Source: an uncultured Phascolarctobacterium sp. (GTDB taxonomy: Bacteria; Bacillota; Negativicutes; Acidaminococcales; Acidaminococcaceae). Taken from it: a DNA stretch of 64,000 bases. Position 1 is the stretch's first letter. Each line of letters opens with the position of its first letter. The stretch covers positions 7,317-71,316 of the forward strand of contig URXU01000009.1 in assembly GCA_900552005.1 (NCBI GenBank), in the 5' to 3' direction. This document shows positions 25,355 through 32,987 of this stretch, piece after piece. The position numbers were made by a program, and so were the translations under genes. The notes beneath the pieces are model-generated. The model saw nothing but the letters and a program-made list of their open reading frames with translations, was not told the origin of the DNA and ran no database searches.

Positions 25355-25762
25355 ATGAATAAAATTATTCTGGCTTATAATTTCACGCCGCAGCGTCTAC
25401 AGGCACTGAAACTAATCTGCATGATGCTGAAAGCTCAATGCCGCCCTGTCAGCCGTCAGGAAATGCTGCAGCCGGTAGGCTATCTGGCAGGCATCAAGAC
25501 CGTAGCACCCGTAGCTGAACAATACACCGGTGATGAAGGCACCGCGGAAATGCTTTTTCTCTGCGGCTTTGACCGTCCTAATCTGGATAAACTGCTGACT
25601 GCCATCAGAAAAAGTCCTTTGCAGCAGGTTAAATTAAAGGCCATGCTCACAGCTCACAATCTCACCTGGAACGGCCTGCAGCTTATCGAGGAATTAACGG
25701 AAGAACATAATTATATGACCGGCCGGCAGCAGCAGCCGGAACATGCTTCCCCAAAAGACTGA
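25355..25762 (+). CDS. DUF3783 family protein
   Basis: A 135-residue cytoplasmic protein of unknown function. It fits the DUF3783 pattern: a short NKIILAYNFTPQRLQALK opening, a QPVGYLAG segment in the middle, then LFLCGFDRPNLDKLLTAIRK and KAMLTAHNLTWNGLQLIEEL. The tail is hydrophilic and His/Gln-rich. The start ATG (25355) follows ACGGAGG by 6 nt; the frame opens at 25259 but that part covers the pst terminator. A TGCTATAAT extended -10 at 25310-25318 may drive it. Nothing in the sequence indicates an enzyme. Confidence 0.72.
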   Translation: MNKIILAYNFTPQRLQALKLICMMLKAQCRPVSRQEMLQPVGYLAGIKTVAPVAEQYTGDEGTAEMLFLCGFDRPNLDKLLTAIRKSPLQQVKLKAMLTAHNLTWNGLQLIEELTEEHNYMTGRQQQPEHASPKD

Positions 25763-25809
25763 TGATATGTTACAATAACCATATAATAAAATTTCGGAGG
25801 TATTAATTA

Positions 25810-26301
25810 ATGGCAAAAGACAGCTCTTTCGACGTTGTTTCCCAGGTTGACATGCAGGAAATGGACAATGCAGTTAATCAGGTAAAAAAGGAAATTGACC
25901 AGCGTTATGATTTTCGCGGCAGCAATGCTTCTATTGAACTGGAAGAAAAAGGTATCAAAATTGCCGCTGAAGATGAATATAAACTGGAAACCATTATCGA
26001 CATGCTGCGGGTAAAAATGGCTAAACGCGGCATTTCTTTGCGCTGCCTGGTTCCCGGAAAAATAGAACCGGCTGCCAAAAATACTGTTCGTCAGCAGCTG
26101 GATATCCAGCAGGGCATTCCCAAAGACAAGGCCAAGGCTATTGTAGCGGCCATCAAAGCTACCAAGCTTAAAGTAACCGCGCAGATGCAGGATGACCATG
26201 TACGCGTAGCCGGAGCCAAAAAAGATGATTTGCAAGCCGTCATTCAAACTCTCAAAGCCGGTGACTTCGGCGTAGATTTGCAATTTATCAATATGCGTTA
26301 A
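25810..26301 (+). CDS. yajQ: YajQ family nucleotide-binding protein
   Basis: Member of the YajQ (DUF520) family, two ferredoxin-like folds reported to bind nucleotides, with some members binding cyclic di-GMP. The 163 residues are full length. They show the start SSFDVVSQVDMQEMDNAVNQ, YDFRGSNASIELEEKG and the linker IQQGIPKDKAKAIVAAIK. The second half has KVTAQMQDDHVRVAGAKKDDLQAVI and GVDLQFINMR. CGGAGG lies about 9 nt before the ATG. A single-gene unit with its own terminator; the physiological role in Firmicutes is unknown. Confidence 0.93.
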   Translation: MAKDSSFDVVSQVDMQEMDNAVNQVKKEIDQRYDFRGSNASIELEEKGIKIAAEDEYKLETIIDMLRVKMAKRGISLRCLVPGKIEPAAKNTVRQQLDIQQGIPKDKAKAIVAAIKATKLKVTAQMQDDHVRVAGAKKDDLQAVIQTLKAGDFGVDLQFINMR

Positions 26302-26313
26302 ATTTTATTTTCC

Positions 26314-26341
26314 AAGCAGCTGCCGGTCAGCTGCTTTTTTA
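26314..26341 (+). terminator. Intrinsic terminator after yajQ
   Basis: Nine-bp stem AAGCAGCTG/CAGCTGCTT (26314-26322 with 26328-26336) and a T run. Confidence 0.9.
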
Positions 26342-26415
26342 CTTAAATATCACAGCGGTCTTTACCGGCAATGCCGTATAATATACATGAAAATGATTAT
26401 AAAGCAGGTGATAGC

Positions 26416-26829
26416 ATGACTCAAAAAAGCAGCGCTGCCGGCTTTGACAAAGCCCAGATTAATGAAAAGGCGCTTCTGAAATATCAGCATAAATTCAGTA
26501 CTGCCAATCTGCAGAATAAAATTAAACGCTACAGCCAAATAATCGGGCTGAACCTTCTCTATAAAGTACTGCAACTATGGTATGTACTGCAAAAACCGGA
26601 TGTCCCGGCTAAAAGCAAGGCCATTATTATGGGGGCGCTGGGTTATCTTATCTCCCCCATTGATTTTATTCCTGATCTGACACCGGTTCTTGGTTATAAT
26701 GATGATGCGGCTGCCATTATTTTTGCTCTGTTTCTGGTGCAGCAATATATAGATGAAGACGTAAAAAGTAAAGCCAAAGAAAAATTAGCCAAAATTTTTG
26801 ATGCGGACGCCGTTCAAAAACTTGATTAA
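26416..26829 (+). CDS. DUF1232 (YkvA-type) membrane protein
   Basis: A 137-residue protein with a soluble, helical N-terminus and a membrane hairpin at about 75-115 carrying the family hallmark LGYLISPIDFIPDLTPVLGYNDDAA. DUF1232/YkvA proteins are widespread and of unknown function. The ATG at 26416 has AGGTGA upstream. A TATAAT at 26377-26382 lies well placed but without a clear -35. The frame extends to 26371 but that portion overlaps the promoter. Ends at a bidirectional terminator. Confidence 0.8.
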   Translation: MTQKSSAAGFDKAQINEKALLKYQHKFSTANLQNKIKRYSQIIGLNLLYKVLQLWYVLQKPDVPAKSKAIIMGALGYLISPIDFIPDLTPVLGYNDDAAAIIFALFLVQQYIDEDVKSKAKEKLAKIFDADAVQKLD

Positions 26830-26833
26830 AGTC

Positions 26834-26870
26834 AAAAAGACTGACAATGCCTATCATTGTCAGTCTTTTT
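26834..26870. terminator. Bidirectional intrinsic terminator
   Basis: Perfect 16-bp inverted repeat (26834-26849 with 26855-26870) with T tracts on both strands. It separates the convergent DUF1232 gene (plus) and cupin gene (minus). Confidence 0.92.
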
Positions 26871-26881
26871 TTAGCCTCTAT

Positions 26882-27394
26882 TTATTTAAGTTTGCCGTAC
26901 TCCTCATCACTAACCGGCTCACACCATTCGTTGGAGGTTTGTTCTCCCGGTACCTCGATAGCCAGATGCGCAAACCAGCTGTCAGGCGCTGCTCCGTGCC
27001 AATGTTTAACACCTGCCGGAATATTTACTACATCACCTGGATGCAGTTCACGCGCCTCCTGTCCCCATTGCTGATAATAACCGCGTCCTCCGGTAACCAG
27101 CAAAATCTGTCCGCCGCCCTTAGCAGCCTGATGTATATGCCAGTTATTACGGCAGCCCGGCTCAAAGGTTACATTACCAATAACAACCTGCTTTAAAGAC
27201 AGCATATTCAGATAACTCTGTCCCGTGAAATACTGAGCGTAAGCATCATTTTTTGCTCCTCTGTCAAAAACAGTAGTAAATTCTTCTGTATGCATAATCT
27301 TACTTCCTTTCTCCTGATAAATACCGGCTTCAGCAAAACCCATAATATTAAAATTCAATACAGCAGCAGCTGCAAGCAGAGCTAAAAGTTTCAT
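26882..27394 (-). CDS. Exported cupin-domain protein
   Basis: A 170-residue protein with an N-terminal signal peptide (KLLALLAAAAVLNFNIMGFAEA, likely cut near residue 22-24) and one cupin domain. Cupin motif 1 is NNWHIHQAAKGGGQILLVTGG and motif 2 PGDVVNIPAGVKHWHGA. The His residues and a Glu/Gln position could bind a metal. The ATG at 27392-27394 has AAAGGAG 8 nt upstream. It lies 15 nt after a secreted carboxymuconolactone-decarboxylase-like gene. Such cupin/CMD pairs are common, but cytoplasmic ones are the usual form. A periplasmic or surface oxidoreductase or detoxification role is an inference; the substrate is unknown. Confidence 0.82.
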   Translation of the reverse strand: MKLLALLAAAAVLNFNIMGFAEAGIYQEKGSKIMHTEEFTTVFDRGAKNDAYAQYFTGQSYLNMLSLKQVVIGNVTFEPGCRNNWHIHQAAKGGGQILLVTGGRGYYQQWGQEARELHPGDVVNIPAGVKHWHGAAPDSWFAHLAIEVPGEQTSNEWCEPVSDEEYGKLK

Positions 27395-27409
27395 AATCAA
27401 AACTCCTTT

Positions 27410-28240
27410 CTATTTTGCCGGCACAATTTCATTAATGCAGCTTAAAGCATTCAGCGTCCGCGGATAACCTATATACGGCAGCGCCACCGTAATAGCGTCC
27501 AGCAGGTCCTGACGGGTGTTGCCGACAGCAATATTGGCTGCTGCATGTGCCTTTACCTGAGGCTCACAGCCTCCCAAAGAAGCAATAGCGATAAAAGTTA
27601 TCAGCTCTCTCTGTTTCAGATTCAATACCTGGCGAGTATAATAATCGCCAAAGCAGTTAGCTGATAAATATGTATTAATGTGTTTTTGATCAGCCGGCGC
27701 CGTACTGTTCATCTGATTGATGGCTTCCCCAAAAATACTTGTTTGTACGGCCAATCCCCTGTCATAACGATTGCCCTCATCCACCGTACCATTGGCCACC
27801 AATGGTACTTTAATATTTTCATCTTTAAATACTGCATGCATTTTTGCCAGCGCTTCCTTAACCCGCGGAAAACCGACATAAGGAGCACACTGATAAATAG
27901 TCTCCCGTATTTCAGCCGGCGTGGCGCCTGAGCGCAGCGCTCCCAACACATAGGTTTCCAGATCAGCCATAGTATTACTGCTGATTAGCACTGCCAGCTT
28001 CAGCATTTCCTGCTGCGCTTTGCCGCAGTGCACCTGCCCGCTGATATCGGCATAAATAAATTTCTGCATAATTGCTGAAATTTCCGGTTCCTGTTCCACA
28101 CTTACCGGATTTTGCCTGCCATATAAACTTACTATATTTTGCTTACTTACCTGCATTCTGTCTGCCGCCATAGCGTAATCACTCCCCATGATCATTCCGG
28201 TACATATTAAGATTGCTAATAATCCAGTCAGCTTCTTCAT
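27410..28240 (-). CDS. Exported carboxymuconolactone decarboxylase (CMD) family protein, tandem domains
   Basis: A 276-residue protein with a clear signal peptide (KKLTGLLAILICTGMIMGSDYAMA) followed by two CMD/AhpD-like helical domains. The first is about residues 55-125 with MLKLAVLISSNTMADLETYVLGALRSGATPAEIRETIYQ. The second is about 180-270 with LKQRELITFIAIASLGG, EPQVKAHAAANIAVGNTRQ and LLDAITVALPYIGYPRTLNA. The second domain has Cys and His (GGCEPQVKAH) at the usual active region but no CxxC pair, unlike AhpD. Translation begins at the ATG 28238-28240 behind GGGGAG. Co-transcribed with the downstream cupin. Substrate unknown; export sets the pair apart. Confidence 0.85.
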   Translation of the reverse strand: MKKLTGLLAILICTGMIMGSDYAMAADRMQVSKQNIVSLYGRQNPVSVEQEPEISAIMQKFIYADISGQVHCGKAQQEMLKLAVLISSNTMADLETYVLGALRSGATPAEIRETIYQCAPYVGFPRVKEALAKMHAVFKDENIKVPLVANGTVDEGNRYDRGLAVQTSIFGEAINQMNSTAPADQKHINTYLSANCFGDYYTRQVLNLKQRELITFIAIASLGGCEPQVKAHAAANIAVGNTRQDLLDAITVALPYIGYPRTLNALSCINEIVPAK

Positions 28241-28369
28241 CCAGCATCACTCCCCTCACTATCTTAACAGCTGTTTAAAAATACTTATTCTTCCGTACTG
28301 CCTTCTCAAGCTAAGAAGTCTGAAAAATTAGCGCAGCGTTATATCGGAAGAAATCTTCTGGTTGTTTTT

Positions 28370-28398
28370 ATTATAAAAAATGGCCTTTTAGATGTCTA
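28370..28398 (-). promoter_or_regulatory. Promoter of the CMD-cupin operon
   Basis: Minus strand TAGACA (28393-28398), 17-bp spacer, TATAAT (28370-28375). The start near 28363 gives a leader of about 122 nt. Inside it TTCTTCCG (28288-28295) and CGGAAGAA (28345-28352) form an 8-bp inverted repeat 49 nt apart, of unknown meaning. Confidence 0.65.
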
Positions 28399-28467
28399 AT
28401 ACCTATCTTGTATTCACTAATATACGTTTTAGGCATAATCTTTTGCTTCTATGCCGCTTAACAGCAC

Positions 28468-28501
28468 AAAAAAATGCACCGCATAAGCGATGCATTTTTT
28501 C
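28468..28501 (-). terminator. Intrinsic terminator of the histidine operon
   Basis: Hairpin after hisIE (arms 28469-28482 and 28487-28500, one internal mismatch) with A/T tracts on both sides, so it yields a T tail on the minus strand. Confidence 0.85.
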
Positions 28502-28506
28502 GTTAA

Positions 28507-29166
28507 TTAATATTTGCTGTTGTTTTCTTTTTTTCTGCGGGAACTCAATTCTGCCAGCAGTTCGGACGGATAAATATTGTGGTATGCCAATAATACCAGG
28601 CAGTGATACCACAAGTCGGACATTTCATAAAGCACTTCACTGTTGCTGTTGTTCTTAGAAGCAATAATCGTTTCCGCTGCTTCTTCGCCGACTTTCTTTA
28701 AAATCTTATCCTGACCTGCGGTAAACAAATACTTGGTATAGGATTTTTCACCGCCGTGAACTCGTTTCTCCTGGATTACCTTGTACAGCTCATTTAAAAT
28801 TGCTACGGTCTGAGACTGCTCAATAACCGGCAAATTATTTTCACGCCACAAAATATTATGGAAGCAGCTGTACTCACCAGTATGACAGGCCACACCTTTT
28901 TGCTTAACCTGAACTAACAGGCTGTCACCGTCACAGTCATATTTAATATCCAGCACCTGCTGCACATTGCCGCTGGTGGCACCCTTATTCCACAGCTCCT
29001 GCCTGCTGCGGCTCCAGAACCAGGTGTAGCCGGTTTCCATAGTCCGCTGCAAGGATACGGCATTCATATATGCCAGCATCAATACTTTACCGGTGTTGAC
29101 ATCCTGTACAACAGCGGGAATTAGACCCTTTTCATCAAATTTTATTTTAGAAATATCTACTTGCAT
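28507..29166 (-). CDS. hisIE: Bifunctional phosphoribosyl-AMP cyclohydrolase / phosphoribosyl-ATP pyrophosphatase HisIE
   Basis: Catalyses steps 2 and 3 of histidine synthesis. Of 219 residues, about 1-110 are HisI, with NKGATSGNVQQVLDIKYDCDGDSLLVQV and the zinc-binding end VACHTGEYSCFH. About 125-215 are HisE, with TKYLFTAGQDKILKKVGEEAAETII and the Glu-rich helices that bind Mg-ATP. A fused form is common in many bacteria. Its ATG shares one base with the hisF stop. Last gene of the his operon. Confidence 0.96.
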   Translation of the reverse strand: MQVDISKIKFDEKGLIPAVVQDVNTGKVLMLAYMNAVSLQRTMETGYTWFWSRSRQELWNKGATSGNVQQVLDIKYDCDGDSLLVQVKQKGVACHTGEYSCFHNILWRENNLPVIEQSQTVAILNELYKVIQEKRVHGGEKSYTKYLFTAGQDKILKKVGEEAAETIIASKNNSNSEVLYEMSDLWYHCLVLLAYHNIYPSELLAELSSRRKKENNSKY

Positions 29167-29924
29167 TATAATCTCACCTCAACACCCTGATCACGCAGAT
29201 ATTCTTTTACCTGTTTTACGGTAAATTTTCTGTAATGAAAAACGGATGCTGCCAGAACCGCATCAGCAGCGCCATCCTGCAGCACATCATAAAAATCCTG
29301 CAAAGCGCCTGCGCCGCCGGAAGCAATTACCGGCACGCTGACAGCCTCACTGATGCTGCGGGTCAGTTCAATATCATAACCGCTTTTAGTGCCGTCGGCA
29401 TCCATGCTGGTCAATAAAATTTCGCCTGCCCCCAGCTCAACCCCTCTTTTAGCCCATTCTACAGCGTCTATGCCGGTAGGTACCCGGCCGCCGTTAACGT
29501 AAACTTCCCATTTGCCCGGTGCGGATTTTTTGGCATCAATTGCCAAAACAATGCATTGATTGCCAAACTGAGCGGCACCGTCGGCAATAAGCTGCGGATT
29601 GCGTACAGCCGCCGAATTAAGTGAAATCTTATCGGCTCCTGCCCTCAGCGTCTCTTTGATATCTGCCAGGCTTCTGATACCGCCGCCGACAGTCAGCGGA
29701 ATAAATACCTGCCCCGCCACGCGGCTGATAACATCCAGCAGGGCCTTTCTGTTCTCTACTGAAGCACCGATATCTAAAAATACCAGCTCGTCTGCACCGG
29801 CAGCATCATAAAAGGCGGCCAATTCTACAGGATCTCCGGCATCCCGCAGCTCAACAAAATTGGTTCCCTTAACTACTCTGTTGCCTGTTACATCCAGACA
29901 GGGAATAATTCTTTTCGTCAGCAT
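29166..29924 (-). CDS. hisF: Imidazole glycerol phosphate synthase subunit HisF
   Basis: Cyclase half of the IGP synthase. It uses ammonia from HisH to turn PRFAR into imidazole glycerol phosphate and AICAR. The 252-residue (beta/alpha)8 barrel begins KRIIPCLDVTGNRVVKG with catalytic Asp in PCLDV. It has the second catalytic Asp in IVLAIDAK and phosphate-binding loops VGGGIRS and ASGGAG. Length is standard. Overlaps hisA by 7 nt. Confidence 0.97.
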   Translation of the reverse strand: MLTKRIIPCLDVTGNRVVKGTNFVELRDAGDPVELAAFYDAAGADELVFLDIGASVENRKALLDVISRVAGQVFIPLTVGGGIRSLADIKETLRAGADKISLNSAAVRNPQLIADGAAQFGNQCIVLAIDAKKSAPGKWEVYVNGGRVPTGIDAVEWAKRGVELGAGEILLTSMDADGTKSGYDIELTRSISEAVSVPVIASGGAGALQDFYDVLQDGAADAVLAASVFHYRKFTVKQVKEYLRDQGVEVRL

Positions 29925-30652
29925 TGTTTTTCACCTGCCAGACTGAGTGCTGCCGTCAAATCAAGCGCACCCGTATAAATTGCCTTACCGACAATGCAGC
30001 CGCCAATACCATCTTTACTGTACGGCAGCAAGCGGCGAATATCTTCCAGAGAGGCCACGCCGCCGGAAGCAATAATTTCCAAGCCGGTTTTTCTGGCCAG
30101 TTCAGCTGTTGCCTCGATATTGATACCGCTTAAGGTACCGTCTCGACTGATATCCGTAAAAATAATGGTCTTAACGCCGAAACCTTTCATTTGCGCAGCC
30201 AATATATCAGCCCGCACGCTGCTTTTCTTTTCCCAGCCGTCAGTAGCTACATAACCGTCACGGGCATCAATGCCCACTACAATCCTTCCCGGATATTTGC
30301 GGCAGGCTTCCTGCACCAGCTGCGGATTTTTAACAGCCGCACTGCCTAAAATCACCCGGCAAACGCCTACTGCCAGCAGCTCGTCAATATTCTGCATGGT
30401 GCGAATACCACCGCCCAGCTGCACCGGTATGTTAACGGCAGCGATAATGCTTTTGATAACCGCAAGGTTTTTGCTGCTTCCGGCAACTGCTCCGTCCAAA
30501 TCTACCAGATGCAGAAATTTGGCTCCTGCCCGTTCCCATTTGACAGCCATCTCTGCCGGATTATCAGAAAAAACTGTTTCTTTATCAAAACATCCCTCTG
30601 TCAAACGTACGCACTTCCCGTTTCTGATATCTATTGCGGGATAAATTATCAT
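29918..30652 (-). CDS. hisA: ProFAR isomerase HisA
   Basis: Isomerises ProFAR to PRFAR. The 244-residue (beta/alpha)8 barrel begins IIYPAIDIRNGKCVRLTEG, with the catalytic Asp in PAIDI. It has VQLGGGIRTMQN, VVGIDARDG, the second acid region in TDISRDGTLSGIN and IASGGVASLED. The start is the ATG at 30650-30652, overlapping the hisH stop as ATGA, with GGAG 8 nt upstream. An in-frame GTG 9 nt earlier is less likely. Confidence 0.96.
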   Translation of the reverse strand: MIIYPAIDIRNGKCVRLTEGCFDKETVFSDNPAEMAVKWERAGAKFLHLVDLDGAVAGSSKNLAVIKSIIAAVNIPVQLGGGIRTMQNIDELLAVGVCRVILGSAAVKNPQLVQEACRKYPGRIVVGIDARDGYVATDGWEKKSSVRADILAAQMKGFGVKTIIFTDISRDGTLSGINIEATAELARKTGLEIIASGGVASLEDIRRLLPYSKDGIGGCIVGKAIYTGALDLTAALSLAGEKQC

Positions 30653-31260
30653 ATCTTCCACTCCTTAAAAGCCTGTAACATCCTTAAGCCTACGGCGCCG
30701 GATTTTTCCGGATGAAACTGCAAGGCCTGAATATTGTCTCTGCCCACTGCGGCAGTTATCTCTGAACCATAATCACATACAGCCGTAATCAGGTTTTTAT
30801 CATCAGGCTCTGCGTGAAAGCTGTGCACAAAATATACATAATGTTCCGCTGCTTCTTTTGTCAGCACTGACGGTGCGCGCAGCTGCAGTTTATTCCAGCC
30901 CATATGAGGAATTTTATAGGATGTAGGAAGTTTTTTTACCATACCTGAAAACACACCAAGTCCGGCAACACCCGGACTTTCCTCACTGCCGTCAAACAGC
31001 AGCTGCATCCCGAGGCAAATGCCAAGAAAAGGCTTTCCTTCCTTCAAATGCCGGCGTATTGCGGGAATTAATTCCGTGGCCTGCAAATTCTTCATGCAAT
31101 CGCCAAACGCACCCACACCGGGCAAAATAATTTTTTCGGCGGCGGCAATAACTTTTTTATCAGAAGTAATCACCGGCAGGCCGCCTACGGCTTCCACTGC
31201 CTTGCTGACGCTGTGCAGATTGCCCATACCGTAATCGATTATTACAATCTCATCTTTCAT
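30649..31260 (-). CDS. hisH: Imidazole glycerol phosphate synthase glutaminase subunit HisH
   Basis: Class I amidotransferase that feeds ammonia to HisF. The 203 residues begin IVIIDYGMGNLHSVSKAVE. They carry the oxyanion loop PGVGAFGDCM, the nucleophile Cys in FLGICLGMQLLF and the His-Glu pair in ALQFHPEKSG. Length is standard. Overlaps hisB by 4 nt (ATGA) and hisA by 4 nt, so translation is coupled through this part of the operon. Confidence 0.97.
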   Translation of the reverse strand: MKDEIVIIDYGMGNLHSVSKAVEAVGGLPVITSDKKVIAAAEKIILPGVGAFGDCMKNLQATELIPAIRRHLKEGKPFLGICLGMQLLFDGSEESPGVAGLGVFSGMVKKLPTSYKIPHMGWNKLQLRAPSVLTKEAAEHYVYFVHSFHAEPDDKNLITAVCDYGSEITAAVGRDNIQALQFHPEKSGAVGLRMLQAFKEWKI

Positions 31261-31841
31261 AATACACCCTTACTGCTCATTACCCCGTGAACCCTGCTGT
31301 CTTGAGCAACTGCCTGCGCGACGGCTCTGGCAAAGGCCTTAAAGACAGCTTCAATAATATGATGAGCATTCTTTCCATATAAAATACGTATATGTAGAGT
31401 CATTTTGGCTTCACTGGCCACCGCACGGAAAAATTCCTCCGTCATCTCTGTATCATAACAGCCAAGCTTACCTGAAGGGACCTGCCCTTCAAAATGCAGA
31501 TACGGACGTCCGGAAAAATCCAGCACAACCTGCACCAAGGCTTCATCCATGGGAATAAAACATTCACCGTAACGATGAATACCCATTTTATCGCCTACTG
31601 CTTCGCCAAGCAGGCGTCCCAGGACAATGCCGCAGTCTTCCACCGTATGATGACAGTCCACATCCAAATCTCCTGCGGCCTTCAAATCCAAATCACAGAA
31701 GCCATGTTTGCTAAACAGCGTCAGCATATGATTTAAAAAGCCAACGCCTGTATCAATATTGCTGATGCCCTGTCCGTCAAGATTCAGTTCTGCTGCAATA
31801 CTGGTCTCTGCCGTTACTCTGTTTATTTTGCTGCACCGCAT
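31257..31841 (-). CDS. hisB: Imidazoleglycerol-phosphate dehydratase HisB
   Basis: Dehydrates imidazole glycerol phosphate. The 194 residues show the twin metal-binding sets: GFLNHMLTLFSKHG, DCHHTVEDCGIVLG, and later SEAKMTLHIRILYGKNAHHIIEAVFKA. It is the single-domain form without the N-terminal histidinol-phosphatase found in enteric HisB. The ATG at 31839-31841 lies inside the end of hisC (19-nt overlap). Confidence 0.97.
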   Translation of the reverse strand: MRCSKINRVTAETSIAAELNLDGQGISNIDTGVGFLNHMLTLFSKHGFCDLDLKAAGDLDVDCHHTVEDCGIVLGRLLGEAVGDKMGIHRYGECFIPMDEALVQVVLDFSGRPYLHFEGQVPSGKLGCYDTEMTEEFFRAVASEAKMTLHIRILYGKNAHHIIEAVFKAFARAVAQAVAQDSRVHGVMSSKGVL

Positions 31842-32983
31842 CCTGCCACATCCTCACACAATTTTTTCACGACGGCCAAAATCTGCTCATTTTCTTCCGG
31901 CAGCCCCACACTGACGCGTAGCGCTCCATGCAGATTTTTATTGGTACTGTAATCACGTACCAGAATACCGTTCTCTTTAAACTTTTCAAAAAGGTATTTG
32001 CCGCTGTTCATGGAGCTATCTGCCAAGTCACGCTGATACTCCTGTTTATAACGGCGGCTCAGCTCATCTGCCAGTGGACCCTGCGCATAAAAGGTAACAA
32101 AATTAGCCGCAGCGGGATAAACATAAAAGCCCCAATCCCGCAGAGCAGACGCCATCTTGTCACGCATGGACTTAATCTGAAGAATACGTTCCTTATAAAG
32201 CTCTTTATGAGCATAAACAGCGGCTGCAGTCAGTAAAGTATAAGCATTTACGCCATAAGGCAGAATACCTTTGCGCATAGCGGCAATCAGCTTACTGCTG
32301 CCTAGACCATATCCGCAGCGCATACCGGCCAGGCCATACGCCTTGGAAAATGTTTTCAGGCAGATAATATGCTCATATTTGTCCAGCAGTTGGTAAGCTG
32401 ATTCCCCTGCGGCAAATTCAAGATAGGCTTCATCGATGATTACAGGGCAGTCTATCTGCCGCACAATATCCTCAATATCCCGCAATGAATTATAATTGCC
32501 GGTAGGATTATTGGGATTGCAGATAATCAATAATGCAGGCTGTTCTTTTTTAACAGCAGCCAGCAGCGCTTCTTTGTCAATATAACCGTCTTCCGTCAGT
32601 CTGTACGTGCAGGTTTCACTGTCCGAAAGCTGCACATATTCACCGTACATAGAAAACGACGGTACGGGCACCATAATCTTTTTGCCGCTGCCGCCAAAAA
32701 CGTAGCAGGCAACCCGCAGCAGTTCACTGGACCCATTGCCGATAATTACATCGGAGGCGCTGCAGCCAAAATCTTTGGCAATCAACGCACATAAATCCTC
32801 GGCCTGCATCTGCGGATACCTATTAAAGGCAAAGGACGGCAGCTTTTCAGCCAAAATTTTTAAAATCGGCTCCGGCAGCGGTGCATTGCTTTCATTAGCA
32901 TTAACGATAATCGGCGCTTCAATACTCTCGACATCATAGGTTTCCAAACTGGCAATACTTGCTCTCACATTTACTTGTACCAT
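31823..32983 (-). CDS. hisC: Histidinol-phosphate aminotransferase HisC
   Basis: PLP enzyme that makes histidinol phosphate. The 386 residues follow the fold-type I layout. IVNANESNAPLP is near the start, IIGNGSSELLRVACYVFG binds the cofactor phosphate, and ICNPNNPTGNYNS and DEAYLEFA lie in the centre. The Schiff-base Lys is in LKTFSKAYGLAGMRCGYG. I use the ATG at 32981-32983, just after the hisD stop and 9 nt past GAGG; a longer frame to 33076 lies inside hisD. The C-terminal end is LRVSVGLPEENEQIL. Confidence 0.96.
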   Translation of the reverse strand: MVQVNVRASIASLETYDVESIEAPIIVNANESNAPLPEPILKILAEKLPSFAFNRYPQMQAEDLCALIAKDFGCSASDVIIGNGSSELLRVACYVFGGSGKKIMVPVPSFSMYGEYVQLSDSETCTYRLTEDGYIDKEALLAAVKKEQPALLIICNPNNPTGNYNSLRDIEDIVRQIDCPVIIDEAYLEFAAGESAYQLLDKYEHIICLKTFSKAYGLAGMRCGYGLGSSKLIAAMRKGILPYGVNAYTLLTAAAVYAHKELYKERILQIKSMRDKMASALRDWGFYVYPAAANFVTFYAQGPLADELSRRYKQEYQRDLADSSMNSGKYLFEKFKENGILVRDYSTNKNLHGALRVSVGLPEENEQILAVVKKLCEDVAGCGAAK

Positions 32984-32987
32984 ATCA

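Noticed and set aside
28392..28658. An 88-codon open frame on the plus strand between the CMD and his units
   Set aside because: It crosses the his terminator and runs antisense into hisIE, with no ribosome site.
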